DNA of 64,000 nt from Bradyrhizobiaceae bacterium (GTDB lineage Bacteria > Pseudomonadota > Alphaproteobacteria > Rhizobiales > Xanthobacteraceae). The stretch spans positions 1 to 64,000 of the forward strand of contig JADYXZ010000014.1 of assembly GCA_020853885.1 (NCBI GenBank). Direction: 5' to 3'. This document shows, one piece after another, positions 1 to 8,358 of this stretch (positions within the stretch are counted from its first letter, which is position 1; each line of letters begins with the position of its first letter). The notes under the pieces are model-generated. The model was not told the DNA's origin, searched no databases, and worked only from the letters and a program-made list of their open reading frames with translations. Made by a program: the position numbers and the translations under genes.

Positions 1-1720
1 CACGCAGCGGGTTCACGCCAACGCCGGGCCGGCCGATATTGCCGGTCGCCATCGCAAGGTTCGCGATCGCCATCACCGTGGTCGAGCCCTGGCTGTGCTC
101 GGTGACGCCGAGGCCGTAATAGATCGCCGCATTCCCGCCGGTAGCATAGAGGCGCGCGGCGGCGCGGATCGCCTCCGCGGGCACGCCGGAAACCTTCGCC
201 ACTTCCTCCGGGCTGTTGCGCTTGTCGGCGGCGAAGGCCGCCCACTCCTGGAACTCATCCCAGTCGCAGCGCTCGCGCACGAACTGTTCGTTCACGAGTC
301 CTTCGGTGACGATCACATGGGCGAGCGCGGTTAACACCGCGACGTTCGTGCCCGGCAGGAGCGGCAGATGATGGGCCGCCTCCACATGCGGCGTGCGCAC
401 GAGGTCGATGCGGCGCGGATCGACGACGATGAGCTTTGCGCCCTTGCGCAGCCGCTTCTTCAGCCGCGAGGCGAAGACCGGATGAGCATCGGTCGGGTTG
501 GCCCCGATCAGCATGGCCACGTCCGCATGCTCGACGGAGTCGAAGTCCTGCGTGCCGGCCGACGTCCCGAAGGTCTGGCTGAGACCGTAGCCCGTGGGCG
601 AATGGCAGACGCGCGCGCAGGTATCGACATTGTTGTTGCCGAAGCCCGCGCGGATCAGCTTTTGTACGAGGAAGGTCTCCTCGTTCGTGCAGCGCGACGA
701 CGTGATGCCGCCGATCGAACGCTTGCCGTACTTCGCCTGGATGCGCTTGAACTCCGACGCAGCGTAATTCAGTGCCTCGTCCCAGCTCACCTCGCGCCAC
801 GGGTCGGTGATCTTCTCGCGGATCATCGGCTTGAGGATGCGCTCTTTATGCGTAGTGTATCCCCAGGCGAAACGGCCCTTGACGCAGGAATGGCCGCGGT
901 TCGCCTTGCCGTCCTTGTAGGGGAGCATACGCACGACTTCCTCGCCGCGCATCTCCACCTTGAAGGCGCAGCCGACGCCGCAATAGGCGCAGGTGGTGAC
1001 GACCGAGCGCTCGGGCGTGCCGATCTCGATCACGGATTTTTCGTTCAGCGTCGCGGTCGGGCACGCCTGCACGCAGGCGCCGCAGGACACGCACTCCGAG
1101 TTCAGGAACGGCTCCTCCATGCCCGCGGAAACGACGGAAGCGAAGCCGCGGCTCGCGATCGTCAGCGCGAAGGTCCCCTGCACTTCCTCGCAGGCGCGCA
1201 CGCAGCGCGAACAGGCGATGCACTTGGAAGGGTCGTAGGTGAAATAAGGGTTGGACGCATCGACTCCGGGATTCGGGTGCTTGGCGCCGTCATAGCCATA
1301 GCGCACCTCGCGCAGGCCGACAGCGCCTGCCATGTCCTGCAGCTCGCAATCGCCGTTCGCCGAACAGGTCAGGCAGTCGAGCGGGTGGTCGGAGATATAA
1401 AGCTCCATCACGCCGCGGCGGAGCTTCTTCAGGCGCTCGGTCTGGGTATGCACGACCATGCCCTGCGCCACAGGCGTCGTGCAGGAGGCAGGCGTCCCGG
1501 CCCTGCCCTCGATCTCGACGAGGCAAAGGCGGCAGGAGCCGAAGGCGTCGACCATGTCAGTGGCGCAGAGCTTCGGGATCTGCGTGCCGGCTTCCATCGC
1601 CGCGCGCATGATCGAGGTGCCTTCGGGCACGGTCACCGACATGCCGTCCACCGTGAGCGTGACCTCTTTCTCCGCTTTCGAGCGGGGCGTGCCGTAATCA
1701 ATCTCTCTGATGAGGGACAT
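1..1720 (-). CDS. fdsA: NAD-dependent formate dehydrogenase, molybdenum subunit (partial, runs off left edge)
   Basis: Catalytic alpha subunit of the soluble FdsABG formate dehydrogenase, oxidising formate to CO2 at a molybdenum bis-MGD centre. The visible 573 residues begin MSLIREIDYG and carry a plant-type 2Fe-2S domain (CRLCLVE), a NuoG-like CLTCSANGDC stretch, two 4Fe-4S sets (CIACSRCVRAC and CVSCGACVQAC) and the molybdopterin-domain cluster start CAYCGVGC. The metal ligand is cysteine 372 (RVCHSPT, codon at complement 605..607), not selenocysteine. The start lies 10 nt after the fdsB stop. The C-terminus and any fdsC/fdsD or fdhD genes lie beyond the left edge. Family assignment is strong; the gene name follows the operon context. 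Confidence 0.95.
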   Translation of the reverse strand, partial: MSLIREIDYGTPRSKAEKEVTLTVDGMSVTVPEGTSIMRAAMEAGTQIPKLCATDMVDAFGSCRLCLVEIEGRAGTPASCTTPVAQGMVVHTQTERLKKLRRGVMELYISDHPLDCLTCSANGDCELQDMAGAVGLREVRYGYDGAKHPNPGVDASNPYFTYDPSKCIACSRCVRACEEVQGTFALTIASRGFASVVSAGMEEPFLNSECVSCGACVQACPTATLNEKSVIEIGTPERSVVTTCAYCGVGCAFKVEMRGEEVVRMLPYKDGKANRGHSCVKGRFAWGYTTHKERILKPMIREKITDPWREVSWDEALNYAASEFKRIQAKYGKRSIGGITSSRCTNEETFLVQKLIRAGFGNNNVDTCARVCHSPTGYGLSQTFGTSAGTQDFDSVEHADVAMLIGANPTDAHPVFASRLKKRLRKGAKLIVVDPRRIDLVRTPHVEAAHHLPLLPGTNVAVLTALAHVIVTEGLVNEQFVRERCDWDEFQEWAAFAADKRNSPEEVAKVSGVPAEAIRAAARLYATGGNAAIYYGLGVTEHSQGSTTVMAIANLAMATGNIGRPGVGVNPLR

Positions 1721-1730
1721 GGCGTTCCTC

Positions 1731-3287
1731 CTATTCGGCGGCCTGCAGGCGCGGCGGCGTGCCGAAGTCTTCCGGGAAATGGGTGAGCGCGCTCATCACG
1801 GGATAGGGCGTGAAGCCGCCGAGCGCGCAGAGCGAGCCGAATTTCATGGTGTTGCAGAGATCTTCGAGCACTTCGAGATTCGCGGCGTGGTTCTCGCCGC
1901 GCACGATGCGGTCGATGGTCTCGACGCCGCGCGTGGAGCCGATGCGGCAGGGCGTGCACTTGCCGCAGGATTCGATGGCGCAGAATTCCATGGCGAAGCG
2001 CACCTGCTTCGCCATGTTCACGGTGTCGTCGAATACGACCACGCCACCGTGGCCGATCAGCCCGTCACGCGCGGCAAAGGCTTCGTAGTCGAATGGCGTA
2101 TCGAACAAGGCACGCGGGAAATAGGCGCCGAGTGGGCCGCCGACCTGCACCGCCCGCACGGGCCGGCCGCTTGCCGTGCCGCCGCCGATCTCGTCCACGA
2201 GTTCCCCGAGCGTCACGCCGAAGGCAGTCTCGTAGAGGCCCCCGTGCTTGATGTTGCCGGCGAGCTGGATCGGCATGGTGCCGCGCGAGCGGCCCATGCC
2301 GAAGTTTTTATAATGCTGCGCGCCTTCCGCGAGGATCACCGGCAGCGTCGCGAGCGACAGCACGTTGTTGATCGCAGTCGGCTTGCCGAACAGTCCCTGG
2401 TGCGCGGGCAGTGGCGGCTTGGCGCGCACCTCGCCGCGCTTGCCCTCGATGCTTTCGAGGAGCGAGGTCTCTTCGCCGCACACGTAGACGCCTGCGCCAA
2501 CGCGCACCTCGATGTCGAACGAATATGCGGAGTCCGCGACGTGACTGCCAAGAAGTCCGCTTTTACGCGCAGTCTTCACCGCCGCCTCGAAGGCGGCGAT
2601 GCCGTGCGGATATTCCGAGCGGATATAGATGTAGCCCTTGGTGGCGCCGGTCGCGATGCCGGCGATCGCCATGCCCTCGATCAGCACGAACGGGTCGCCT
2701 TCGAGGATCATGCGGTCGGCGAAGGTGCCGCTGTCGCCCTCGTCGGCGTTGCAGACGATGTATTTCTGCGGCACGGGCGTCTGCGCGACGGTGCGCAGCT
2801 TGATGCCGGTGGGGAAGCCCGCGCCACCACGGCCGCGCAAGCCGGACTGGATCACTTCTTCCACCGTCGCCTCTGGTCCGAGCGCAATCGCCTTCTCGAT
2901 CCCCTTAAGGCCGCCGTGCGCGCGGTAGTCGTCGAGCGAGAGCGGATCGGTGACGCCGCAGCGCGCGAAAGTGAGCCGCGTCTGCCGTTTCAGCCAGGGG
3001 ATTTCGTCGGCGACGCCGAGGCAGAGCTTGTGGTTTGCGCCGTCGAGGAAGCCCGCGTCGAGCAATCCTTCGACATCCTTCGCGCTCACCGGGCCATAGG
3101 CGACGCGGCCGCGCGGGGTCGCCACCTCGATCATCGGCTCGAGCCAGAACAGGCCGCGCGAGCCGTTGCGCACGATCTCGGCCTGCACGCCGCGCTGCTC
3201 CAGCGCGGCGGTCAGGGCAGCGAGCACCTCTTCGGCGCCGACGGCGATCGAAGCGGCATCGCGCGGAATGTAGATGCGCACGCTCAT
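1731..3287 (-). CDS. fdsB: Formate dehydrogenase beta subunit, NuoF-like
   Basis: NADH-producing flavoprotein subunit of the soluble formate dehydrogenase, 518 residues. It has an N-terminal thioredoxin-like 2Fe-2S region, then the NuoF core with the FMN/NAD glycine-rich segments (GLRGRGGAGFPTG and ADEGDSGTFADR), and a C-terminal 4Fe-4S motif ESCGKCTPCRIG. The start at 3287 (MSVRIYIP) overlaps the fdsG stop by 4 nt (ATGA). An upstream in-frame extension exists but lies within fdsG and is not needed. Electrons from FdsA pass through this subunit to NAD+. Confidence 0.95.
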   Translation of the reverse strand: MSVRIYIPRDAASIAVGAEEVLAALTAALEQRGVQAEIVRNGSRGLFWLEPMIEVATPRGRVAYGPVSAKDVEGLLDAGFLDGANHKLCLGVADEIPWLKRQTRLTFARCGVTDPLSLDDYRAHGGLKGIEKAIALGPEATVEEVIQSGLRGRGGAGFPTGIKLRTVAQTPVPQKYIVCNADEGDSGTFADRMILEGDPFVLIEGMAIAGIATGATKGYIYIRSEYPHGIAAFEAAVKTARKSGLLGSHVADSAYSFDIEVRVGAGVYVCGEETSLLESIEGKRGEVRAKPPLPAHQGLFGKPTAINNVLSLATLPVILAEGAQHYKNFGMGRSRGTMPIQLAGNIKHGGLYETAFGVTLGELVDEIGGGTASGRPVRAVQVGGPLGAYFPRALFDTPFDYEAFAARDGLIGHGGVVVFDDTVNMAKQVRFAMEFCAIESCGKCTPCRIGSTRGVETIDRIVRGENHAANLEVLEDLCNTMKFGSLCALGGFTPYPVMSALTHFPEDFGTPPRLQAAE

Positions 3288-3757
3288 GCCTGCGCCTCCG
3301 TGAGCAGCACGTCGAGCCGCGTCTTGTCGAGCCGCCCAACCACGCGGCCGTCGAGGATCGCCGACGGCGCGGTGGCGCACAGGCCGAGGCAATAGACGGC
3401 TTCGAGCGTGACGCGGCCGTCGGCACTCGTCTGGCCGAGCTTCACACCGAGCCTGCGCTCTGCGTGCTCCACGAGATCGTCGCAGCCGCAGGACTGGCAC
3501 GCCTCGGCGCGGCAGAGCTTCAGGACATGCTTGCCCGCGGGCTCGCGCCGGAAGTCGTGATAGAAGGTGACGACGCCGTACACCTCGGCGCGCGATAGAT
3601 TGAGCGCGTGCGCGACCATCGGCACGGCCGCCTCCGGCACGCAGCCGAAGGTTTCCTGCAGCGCATGGAGAATCGGTAACGCTGCACCCTCGCCTACGTT
3701 ATGCGCAGCGACCACTTCCGCCGCACGGCTTTCGCTCCAGGGCTCATATTCACGCAT
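3284..3757 (-). CDS. fdsG: Formate dehydrogenase gamma subunit, NuoE-like
   Basis: Small 2Fe-2S thioredoxin-like subunit (157 residues) and first gene of the fdsGBA operon. It shows the NuoE pattern: helical N-terminus (LPILHALQETFGCVP), GVVTFYHDFR, then cysteines in CRAEACQSCG and CLGLCATAP. The chosen start MREYEPWSES at 3757 fits the family; a further 19 in-frame residues upstream are not conserved in character. It ends in a 4-nt overlap with fdsB. A 19-bp palindrome 80 bp upstream (3837-3855) is a candidate operator for the adjacent LysR regulator. Confidence 0.93.
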   Translation of the reverse strand: MREYEPWSESRAAEVVAAHNVGEGAALPILHALQETFGCVPEAAVPMVAHALNLSRAEVYGVVTFYHDFRREPAGKHVLKLCRAEACQSCGCDDLVEHAERRLGVKLGQTSADGRVTLEAVYCLGLCATAPSAILDGRVVGRLDKTRLDVLLTEAQA

Positions 3758-3836
3758 CGGGAATCTCAGGATTGAACGGTTCTGAGATGAAACTGCCGAT
3801 CTGCCCCGGCTCAATCAATAAAACGGATGCATGCTG

Positions 3837-3855
3837 CGATTGGAAAACGCAATCG
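3837..3855. promoter_or_regulatory. Candidate LysR operator upstream of fdsG
   Basis: Perfect inverted repeat CGATTG-N7-CAATCG, 19 bp, about 80 bp upstream of the fdsG start in the 186-bp gap between lysR and fdsG. A near-identical element (one mismatch) occurs at 5005-5023 upstream of lysR itself. Size and position fit a LysR-type recognition site. Function is inferred. Confidence 0.45.
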
Positions 3856-3943
3856 ATTTGCAACAGGCCGAAAGGAATAAAGGCCGATTAGGAGAATACG
3901 AAGAACCCAACGATCAAAAATCTGGATCAGACAATCGAAAATT

Positions 3944-4882
3944 CTACACAATTGGGCGGGGGCGCAAGCTCTCGGCACCGGCCGCAAGCGACGGCTCCAG
4001 CACCTTGGCGAGCCGCTTCGCCTCCTTCACCAGCGCGGACGTCATCGCCGTCATCGGCTCTCGATCAGGCACGATGAGACCCATGGTGTGCGTCTCCTCC
4101 GGATCGACGATGGGGACGGACCTGACGGCGTCGGTAAGCCCGAGCGTTTCCGCGAGCTTGGCCGGCATGACGGTCGACCATCGCCCGGTCCTTACATGCG
4201 CATACAGGACGATCATCGAATTCGACTGCAGGGTCGGCGCCGGCTCCGTACCGGAAGCGCGCAGCAACTTGTCGATGATGCGCCGGTTCTGCATGTCCGG
4301 CGTCAGCAGGCACAGGGGAATCCGGCCGACTTCCGCCCAGGTGACATGGTCCCGCTGGCCGAATTCGCTGTCAGCCGAGGTGAGGAGCCGGTACCGCTCG
4401 CGATAGAGGGGCACGACGCTGACGCGGCCGAGCGGCTCGTTATCAATGTAACTGACCGCCGCCTCGACCTCCAGATTCTCCAGTTGCGCAAGCGCCTCCA
4501 CCGAGGTGCGGGAAAGAACGGTGAAGCGCACGTCGGGATGCTGCGCCCGGAACGGAGTCGTCAGCATGGCGATCATCGCGAGCGCCGTGGGTATGGCGGC
4601 GATGCGGATATGTCCGACGAGACCATGCTTCATCGCGTCCATGTCCTGACGCATGGCCCTTGCGTCGCCGACGATACGCCGGGCCCATTCCAGCGCCCGC
4701 TCGCCCTCTTCCGTCAGGCCAATGAATCGCGAGCCGCGCTGCACGAGCATGACGCCGAACATGCCCTCGAGCTGCTTGATGCCTGCCGAGAGCGTGGGCT
4801 GCGTGACGCCGCAAGCCTCTGCCGCGCGGCCGAAATGCTGCTCCGAGGCAAGCGCGATGAGAAATTCCAGACGATCAATCAT
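3944..4882 (-). CDS. LysR-family regulator, probable formate dehydrogenase regulator
   Basis: LysR-type transcriptional regulator, 312 residues. The N-terminal helix-turn-helix (residues 1-60) reads MIDRLEFLIALASEQHFG then AAEACGVTQPTLSAGIKQLE, followed by a periplasmic-binding-like effector domain. The start at 4882 begins exactly at the conserved HTH; a longer frame upstream adds a non-conserved 37 residues. It lies directly upstream of fdsG on the same strand with a 186-bp gap. Similar regulators control fds operons in other proteobacteria, so formate- or molybdate-linked control of fds is likely, but the effector is not visible. It also faces the 5.4-9.9 kb sulfur-carrier genes. Confidence 0.88.
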   Translation of the reverse strand: MIDRLEFLIALASEQHFGRAAEACGVTQPTLSAGIKQLEGMFGVMLVQRGSRFIGLTEEGERALEWARRIVGDARAMRQDMDAMKHGLVGHIRIAAIPTALAMIAMLTTPFRAQHPDVRFTVLSRTSVEALAQLENLEVEAAVSYIDNEPLGRVSVVPLYRERYRLLTSADSEFGQRDHVTWAEVGRIPLCLLTPDMQNRRIIDKLLRASGTEPAPTLQSNSMIVLYAHVRTGRWSTVMPAKLAETLGLTDAVRSVPIVDPEETHTMGLIVPDREPMTAMTSALVKEAKRLAKVLEPSLAAGAESLRPRPIV

Positions 4883-5462
4883 TGCGAAGCAAGTTATGCG
4901 AGGCAGCACAGCGGCTGAAGAAGGGAAAAACCAAATCGATTGACCTCGCGACCGGATCAGACCGGATTCGACGCCGCCGGCACAAGCGAGCATTCGATAT
5001 GGAGCGATTGAAAATTGCTATCGAAGCTGCGTATTGCGCCTTGCCAAAGGCGACGACTAAAAGCCATTTATACTTGAATACGCATTGATTGATCGCAAGC
5101 AGCGACGTTGGCGTGCGGCGGTCGAACACGCAACGAGTCCGGCGCTCTTGCCGCTTTCGCAGAAGCAATCTGCTTGACCGGCCAATGAATGCTCAATAAT
5201 CTTTCTTTTTGAGCGGCATTGCTCAGAACGTCATGCCCCGTGCCGGGCTCCTACCGTTGCAAATGTTGCACGGGACGTTACTCGCATACGCCGTCTTCAA
5301 TCACCAACGCATGATGCGCCGTGCGCACGCAAGTGCGCAGGCGCCGGCATGCATTTGAATGACCGCGCGCCGGAGAAATCCGTCGATTCCGCGGAGGGAA
5401 AGCCGTGTGCCGAGTTTCTCCGATCGGTTGCTCCGGAATGGTCTCGTCGGACGAGTGAGGGA
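4883..5462. other. Intergenic control region between lysR and the TusA-like gene
   Basis: A 580-bp stretch with no convincing gene between divergently transcribed lysR (minus) and the TusA-like gene (plus). It holds the CGATTG-N7-CTATCG element at 5005-5023, which lies inside a wider inverted repeat TTCGATA-N19-TATCGAA (4993-5025). Base composition is locally more AT-rich around 4990-5100. Promoters in both directions are expected here; no consensus boxes can be called with confidence. Confidence 0.5.
5005..5023. promoter_or_regulatory. Second candidate LysR operator
   Basis: CGATTG-N7-CTATCG, matching the perfect CGATTG-N7-CAATCG palindrome at 3837-3855 except for one base. It is 120 bp upstream of the lysR start and about 440 bp upstream of the TusA-like gene. 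It is nested in the larger inverted repeat 4993-5025 (7-bp arms). This suggests autoregulation and possibly joint control of the adjacent plus-strand cluster. Confidence 0.4.
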
Positions 5463-5714
5463 ATGCCGCCGATGATCGCTCCGTTCGAGAGCTGCGAGGA
5501 ATGGGATGCCGGCGATCTTGCCTGCGGCGAGCTGGTCATCGAGCTGCGCAAGAAGCTGCGGCGGATACCGGGAAAGGTGCTGAAAGTCATCGCCCTCGAT
5601 GCATCCGCGCCGATCGACCTGCCCGCATGGTGCCGGCTCACGAGCAACGAACTGGTCCGCCATGACGCCGCATCGAGGAGTTTCTGGATCAAATCGAGAA
5701 TGAACTGGGATTGA
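5463..5714 (+). CDS. TusA-like sulfur carrier with Cys-Gly motif
   Basis: Small protein of about 83 residues resembling the TusA/SirA persulfide-carrier fold. It shows the first-strand cysteine (DLACGELVIELRKKL, Cys21) followed by a helix and the motif DLPAWCRLTSNELV. Canonical TusA has Cys-Pro at the active site; here it is Cys-Gly. The closest relative in the window is the N-terminal domain of the fusion protein at 8359, which shares DLPAWCRLT.NELV. The start could be 5463 or 5472 (both ATG); a longer frame from 5349 is possible but its first 38 residues look non-coding. It heads the plus-strand cluster, 74 nt before the DsrE-like gene. A role in persulfide or selenide relay is inferred. 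Confidence 0.72.
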   Translation: MPPMIAPFESCEEWDAGDLACGELVIELRKKLRRIPGKVLKVIALDASAPIDLPAWCRLTSNELVRHDAASRSFWIKSRMNWD

Positions 5715-5788
5715 GCCCGCGCCCGCGCGGAGGTCGAGCTCAGATTTGGAACGACAACGGGAAACCCAATTATCCGAAGGAGAGAGTA

Positions 5789-6151
5789 ATGCCTGGCAAG
5801 TTCGTCGTGAGCCTCACCTGCGCGAAGGACAGCACCGACAACGCGACCGTCGCCTTCGTCGTCGCCAACGCCGCCGTCGCGTCGGACAAGGAAACGGTCG
5901 TGTTCCTGTCCACGGAAGGGACGCGCATCTCCCAGAAGGGCTATGCCGACGACATACATGAAGAAGGCTTCGCGCCCTTGAAGGACCTGATCAAGAACTT
6001 CGCGGAGGCCGGCGGCAAGATTTACGTCTGCTCGCCCTGCTTCAAGAAGCGCGCGCTCGACGAGAACAATCTCGTGGCCGGTGCCGTGGTCGTCGGCGGC
6101 GCAAAGCTCGTCGAGTTCATGGGCGAGGCTTGCCCGAGCGTCAGCTACTGA
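5789..6151 (+). CDS. DsrE-family protein
   Basis: A 120-residue DsrE/DsrF-like protein (MPGKFVVSLTCAKDS...). The family comprises small sulfur-relay proteins that carry persulfide on conserved cysteines. Cysteines are seen near residue 10, in YVCSPCFKKR (CxxC) and near the C-terminus (EACPSVSY). A good ribosome site (GAAGGAGAG) precedes the ATG. It sits between the TusA-like gene and a small membrane protein. DsrE-TusA pairs are typical of sulfur trafficking; which substrate is used here is unknown. Confidence 0.85.
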   Translation: MPGKFVVSLTCAKDSTDNATVAFVVANAAVASDKETVVFLSTEGTRISQKGYADDIHEEGFAPLKDLIKNFAEAGGKIYVCSPCFKKRALDENNLVAGAVVVGGAKLVEFMGEACPSVSY

Positions 6152-6178
6152 CGCGTCTTCTCCCTGCGGAGACAACGA

Positions 6179-6706
6179 ATGATTCCAGTTCGAACGATGG
6201 CGATCCTGTTCGCGGTGGCGGCGCTCGGTTACGTGGTGCTCAGCTATCTCACGTTCAGGATGCCGGAGACGCTCGAAGAAGCCGAACTTTGCGGCTTCCT
6301 CGAGGGCGATTTCACTGCCGCGGGCCAGCTCGCCTACCCGCCCGTCGAAGCCTGGTGGATCAGCTTCACGCGGATGCAGGAATACTGGACGACGTTTTCC
6401 GTCGGCCTCGCGGTCGCCTTTGTCGGTTTCGCGCTGATCGCAGGCCGGCGCGCGGGCGGCGGTGCTGCGGCGGGCGCGGCCATGGGCGGCGGCGTGCTCG
6501 CAATTTCCGCGCTGTGCGTGAGCTGCCTCGCGCCCGTGCTTTCCGTCGTCGGACTCGGCATCGCAGGAACGCTGCTCGCCGGCGTGCCGAAATGGCTAAT
6601 TGCCCTCAATACGCTGCTGCTGACGGGTTGGGGAACGATGTTCCTCGCCCGCCGGCTCACTTCTTGTGCTCTGCCGTCCCGCTCAAGCCCGGCGGCGGCA
6701 AACTGA
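6179..6706 (+). CDS. Small integral membrane protein with CVSC motif
   Basis: A 175-residue hydrophobic protein of unrecognised family. It has a predicted N-terminal membrane segment (residues 5-25), a soluble loop with a cysteine (EEAELCGFLEGDF), and three further hydrophobic stretches (about 72-93, 103-133 and 138-158). The third contains CVSC followed by LAPVLS, so two cysteines lie within or at the edge of the membrane. It starts 27 nt after the DsrE-like stop and ends 11 nt before the next gene, so it is surely co-transcribed. Membrane transport or membrane thiol chemistry connected with the cluster is possible; no function can be assigned. Confidence 0.75.
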   Translation: MIPVRTMAILFAVAALGYVVLSYLTFRMPETLEEAELCGFLEGDFTAAGQLAYPPVEAWWISFTRMQEYWTTFSVGLAVAFVGFALIAGRRAGGGAAAGAAMGGGVLAISALCVSCLAPVLSVVGLGIAGTLLAGVPKWLIALNTLLLTGWGTMFLARRLTSCALPSRSSPAAAN

Positions 6707-6717
6707 AGGGGGAAACC

Positions 6718-8298
6718 ATGACAAAGCATATTCTGTTCGGCGCGGCCGCCGCGGCGCTGCTCGCAGCAACACCCGCTTCCGCCACCGACTATTCAAAAAT
6801 CCTGCAACCGGCGAAACCGGGCATGCCGCTTGCGCATCCGATCGCAACAAGCGACATCCCGCCTCCGCCTTTCTCGCTCATCAAGGACCGTCCGGTACGC
6901 CCGGCCTACGTGCCCGGCCTGCCGGGATTGCCGCAGGGCCGCACGGTCGTCGACGATTTCGGCCGCAAGCCGCCGAAGTTCGACGGCGTCTTCATCCGCC
7001 AGAGCCGCGTCGAGAACGGCGAAGTCGTCATTCCCGCCGGCGGGCTCGCCTATCACGAGGACACCTGGGGCGGGCAGGTCGCGCTGCGCGGCGAGCCGAT
7101 CCCCGTGCTCGGCCGCATGCCGACCTACGTCGACTACGACATGAGCATCGTGGTGAAGGAGAACGTCACGATCCCGGCCGGGCAGAGCGTGGTCGTGGGC
7201 GGCACGGTCTATCAATATTATGCGACCGTCGGACACAACAAGACCGCGAACCACACGCTGCACGTCAAGACGATCGCGGGCACCGACTGGGAATGGGCGT
7301 TCGGCTCGCCGGTGCTGTCGACCACGCAGCCGGGCTGGTGGGGCGGCCAGCAATTCACGCAGCTCTACAACCAGGGCAAGGCCAGCGAAGTCACGCGCGA
7401 GAAGATGGTGTTCGAGTGGCTCTCGGGCGTGCGCATGGACCGCATCGTGCTCGCTGACGAGAAAGTGTTCGCCGGCCTCGGCGGCGCGGGCGACGAATGG
7501 AAGGCCGGCAACCGCACGGTCAGGATCGCATCGATCGACGAGGCGGCCGGCACGGTCAATGTCGAAGTGATCGAGAATGGCAGCGTCGTGCTCACAAAGA
7601 CGCTCGGGCCGGTGCAGAACGAGCTGCTGATCGAAGACACGACGGCACGCAAGGCGCTCGTGTTCGAGCATGGCGACGTCATCGGCTTCCTGCCACCGTG
7701 GCCCGAGGCCTTCAAGGACGGCAAGGCGAACCTGAAAATCTACGCCAAGGCGTTCAGCCTGCGGTACGGCGAGGACTATGCCGACGACAAGCGCTTCGCC
7801 GTCTATCCGGTCGGCTGCCCGACCGGGCACAATTTCGGGTTCATGCTGGTCAACAAAGAAGAGATCCGCCTGAAGCCCGGCGGCTCGGTCGACGGTCCCG
7901 AGGGCTATTTCAAGATCGCCGTCGACAGGATCGAAGGCGACAAGGTGCTCGCCTGGCACGTCGCCGACAAGCAGGGCAACCGCTCGGCCAATCTCGGCGG
8001 GCCGGAGATCACGAACGTCGATCTCGTGCTCGGCCAGGGCCGCGTCGCCGGTCAGGCGATCCTGAAGGATGTGGGCCGGCAGATGCTCGCGCGCACCTAC
8101 AGCAACATGCTGGCGAACGCCACGCCCGCTTCCGCTCCGCAGGCGGCGGCCCCCGCACCCGTCGCGACCAAGCAGGCGCCGCCGCAGCCTGCGCCGGCTG
8201 CGCCGCTCTCGCCCGGGCTGATCGCCGCCTTCGGCGTGCTCGCGCTCGGCGTCGGCGCGGTCGGCTACGAAGTCGGCCGCCGGCGCGGCAGGTCCTGA
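6718..8298 (+). CDS. Exported, C-terminally anchored protein of unknown family
   Basis: A 526-residue protein that I do not recognise. It has a Sec signal peptide (MTKHILFGAAAAALLAATPASA), a large beta-rich central part with many WGG, GGT and YQYY-type motifs, a cysteine in YPVGCPTGHNFG, a Pro/Ala-rich linker (about 460-495), and a C-terminal membrane helix followed by arginines (GRRRGRS). This layout fits a periplasmic domain tethered to the inner membrane. The start follows AAGGGGGAAACC. It lies between the small membrane protein and the TusA/MetE fusion, so a periplasmic role in the same pathway is inferred. Confidence 0.8.
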   Translation: MTKHILFGAAAAALLAATPASATDYSKILQPAKPGMPLAHPIATSDIPPPPFSLIKDRPVRPAYVPGLPGLPQGRTVVDDFGRKPPKFDGVFIRQSRVENGEVVIPAGGLAYHEDTWGGQVALRGEPIPVLGRMPTYVDYDMSIVVKENVTIPAGQSVVVGGTVYQYYATVGHNKTANHTLHVKTIAGTDWEWAFGSPVLSTTQPGWWGGQQFTQLYNQGKASEVTREKMVFEWLSGVRMDRIVLADEKVFAGLGGAGDEWKAGNRTVRIASIDEAAGTVNVEVIENGSVVLTKTLGPVQNELLIEDTTARKALVFEHGDVIGFLPPWPEAFKDGKANLKIYAKAFSLRYGEDYADDKRFAVYPVGCPTGHNFGFMLVNKEEIRLKPGGSVDGPEGYFKIAVDRIEGDKVLAWHVADKQGNRSANLGGPEITNVDLVLGQGRVAGQAILKDVGRQMLARTYSNMLANATPASAPQAAAPAPVATKQAPPQPAPAAPLSPGLIAAFGVLALGVGAVGYEVGRRRGRS

Positions 8299-8310
8299 AC
8301 GGAAAGAAGA

Positions 8311-8339
8311 CCCGCGCGGGACATCCTGTTCCGCGCGGG
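8311..8339 (+). terminator. Hairpin after the 526-aa gene
   Basis: Nine-bp perfect stem (CCCGCGCGG with CCGCGCGGG, 11-nt spacer) in the 60-bp gap between the anchored periplasmic protein and the TusA/MetE fusion. No T-tract follows, so it may be a partial terminator or an mRNA-stabilising hairpin rather than a full stop. Confidence 0.5.
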
Positions 8340-8358
8340 CACTGGTGAGTGAATCGTC

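Noticed and set aside
368-3395. Long plus-strand open frames across the fds operon
   Set aside because: Opposite-strand shadows of fdsA and fdsB, which have clear iron-sulfur and nucleotide-binding motifs.
5297-6175. Minus-strand frame opposite the TusA-like and DsrE-like genes
   Set aside because: No motif and opposite to conserved proteins with a good ribosome site.
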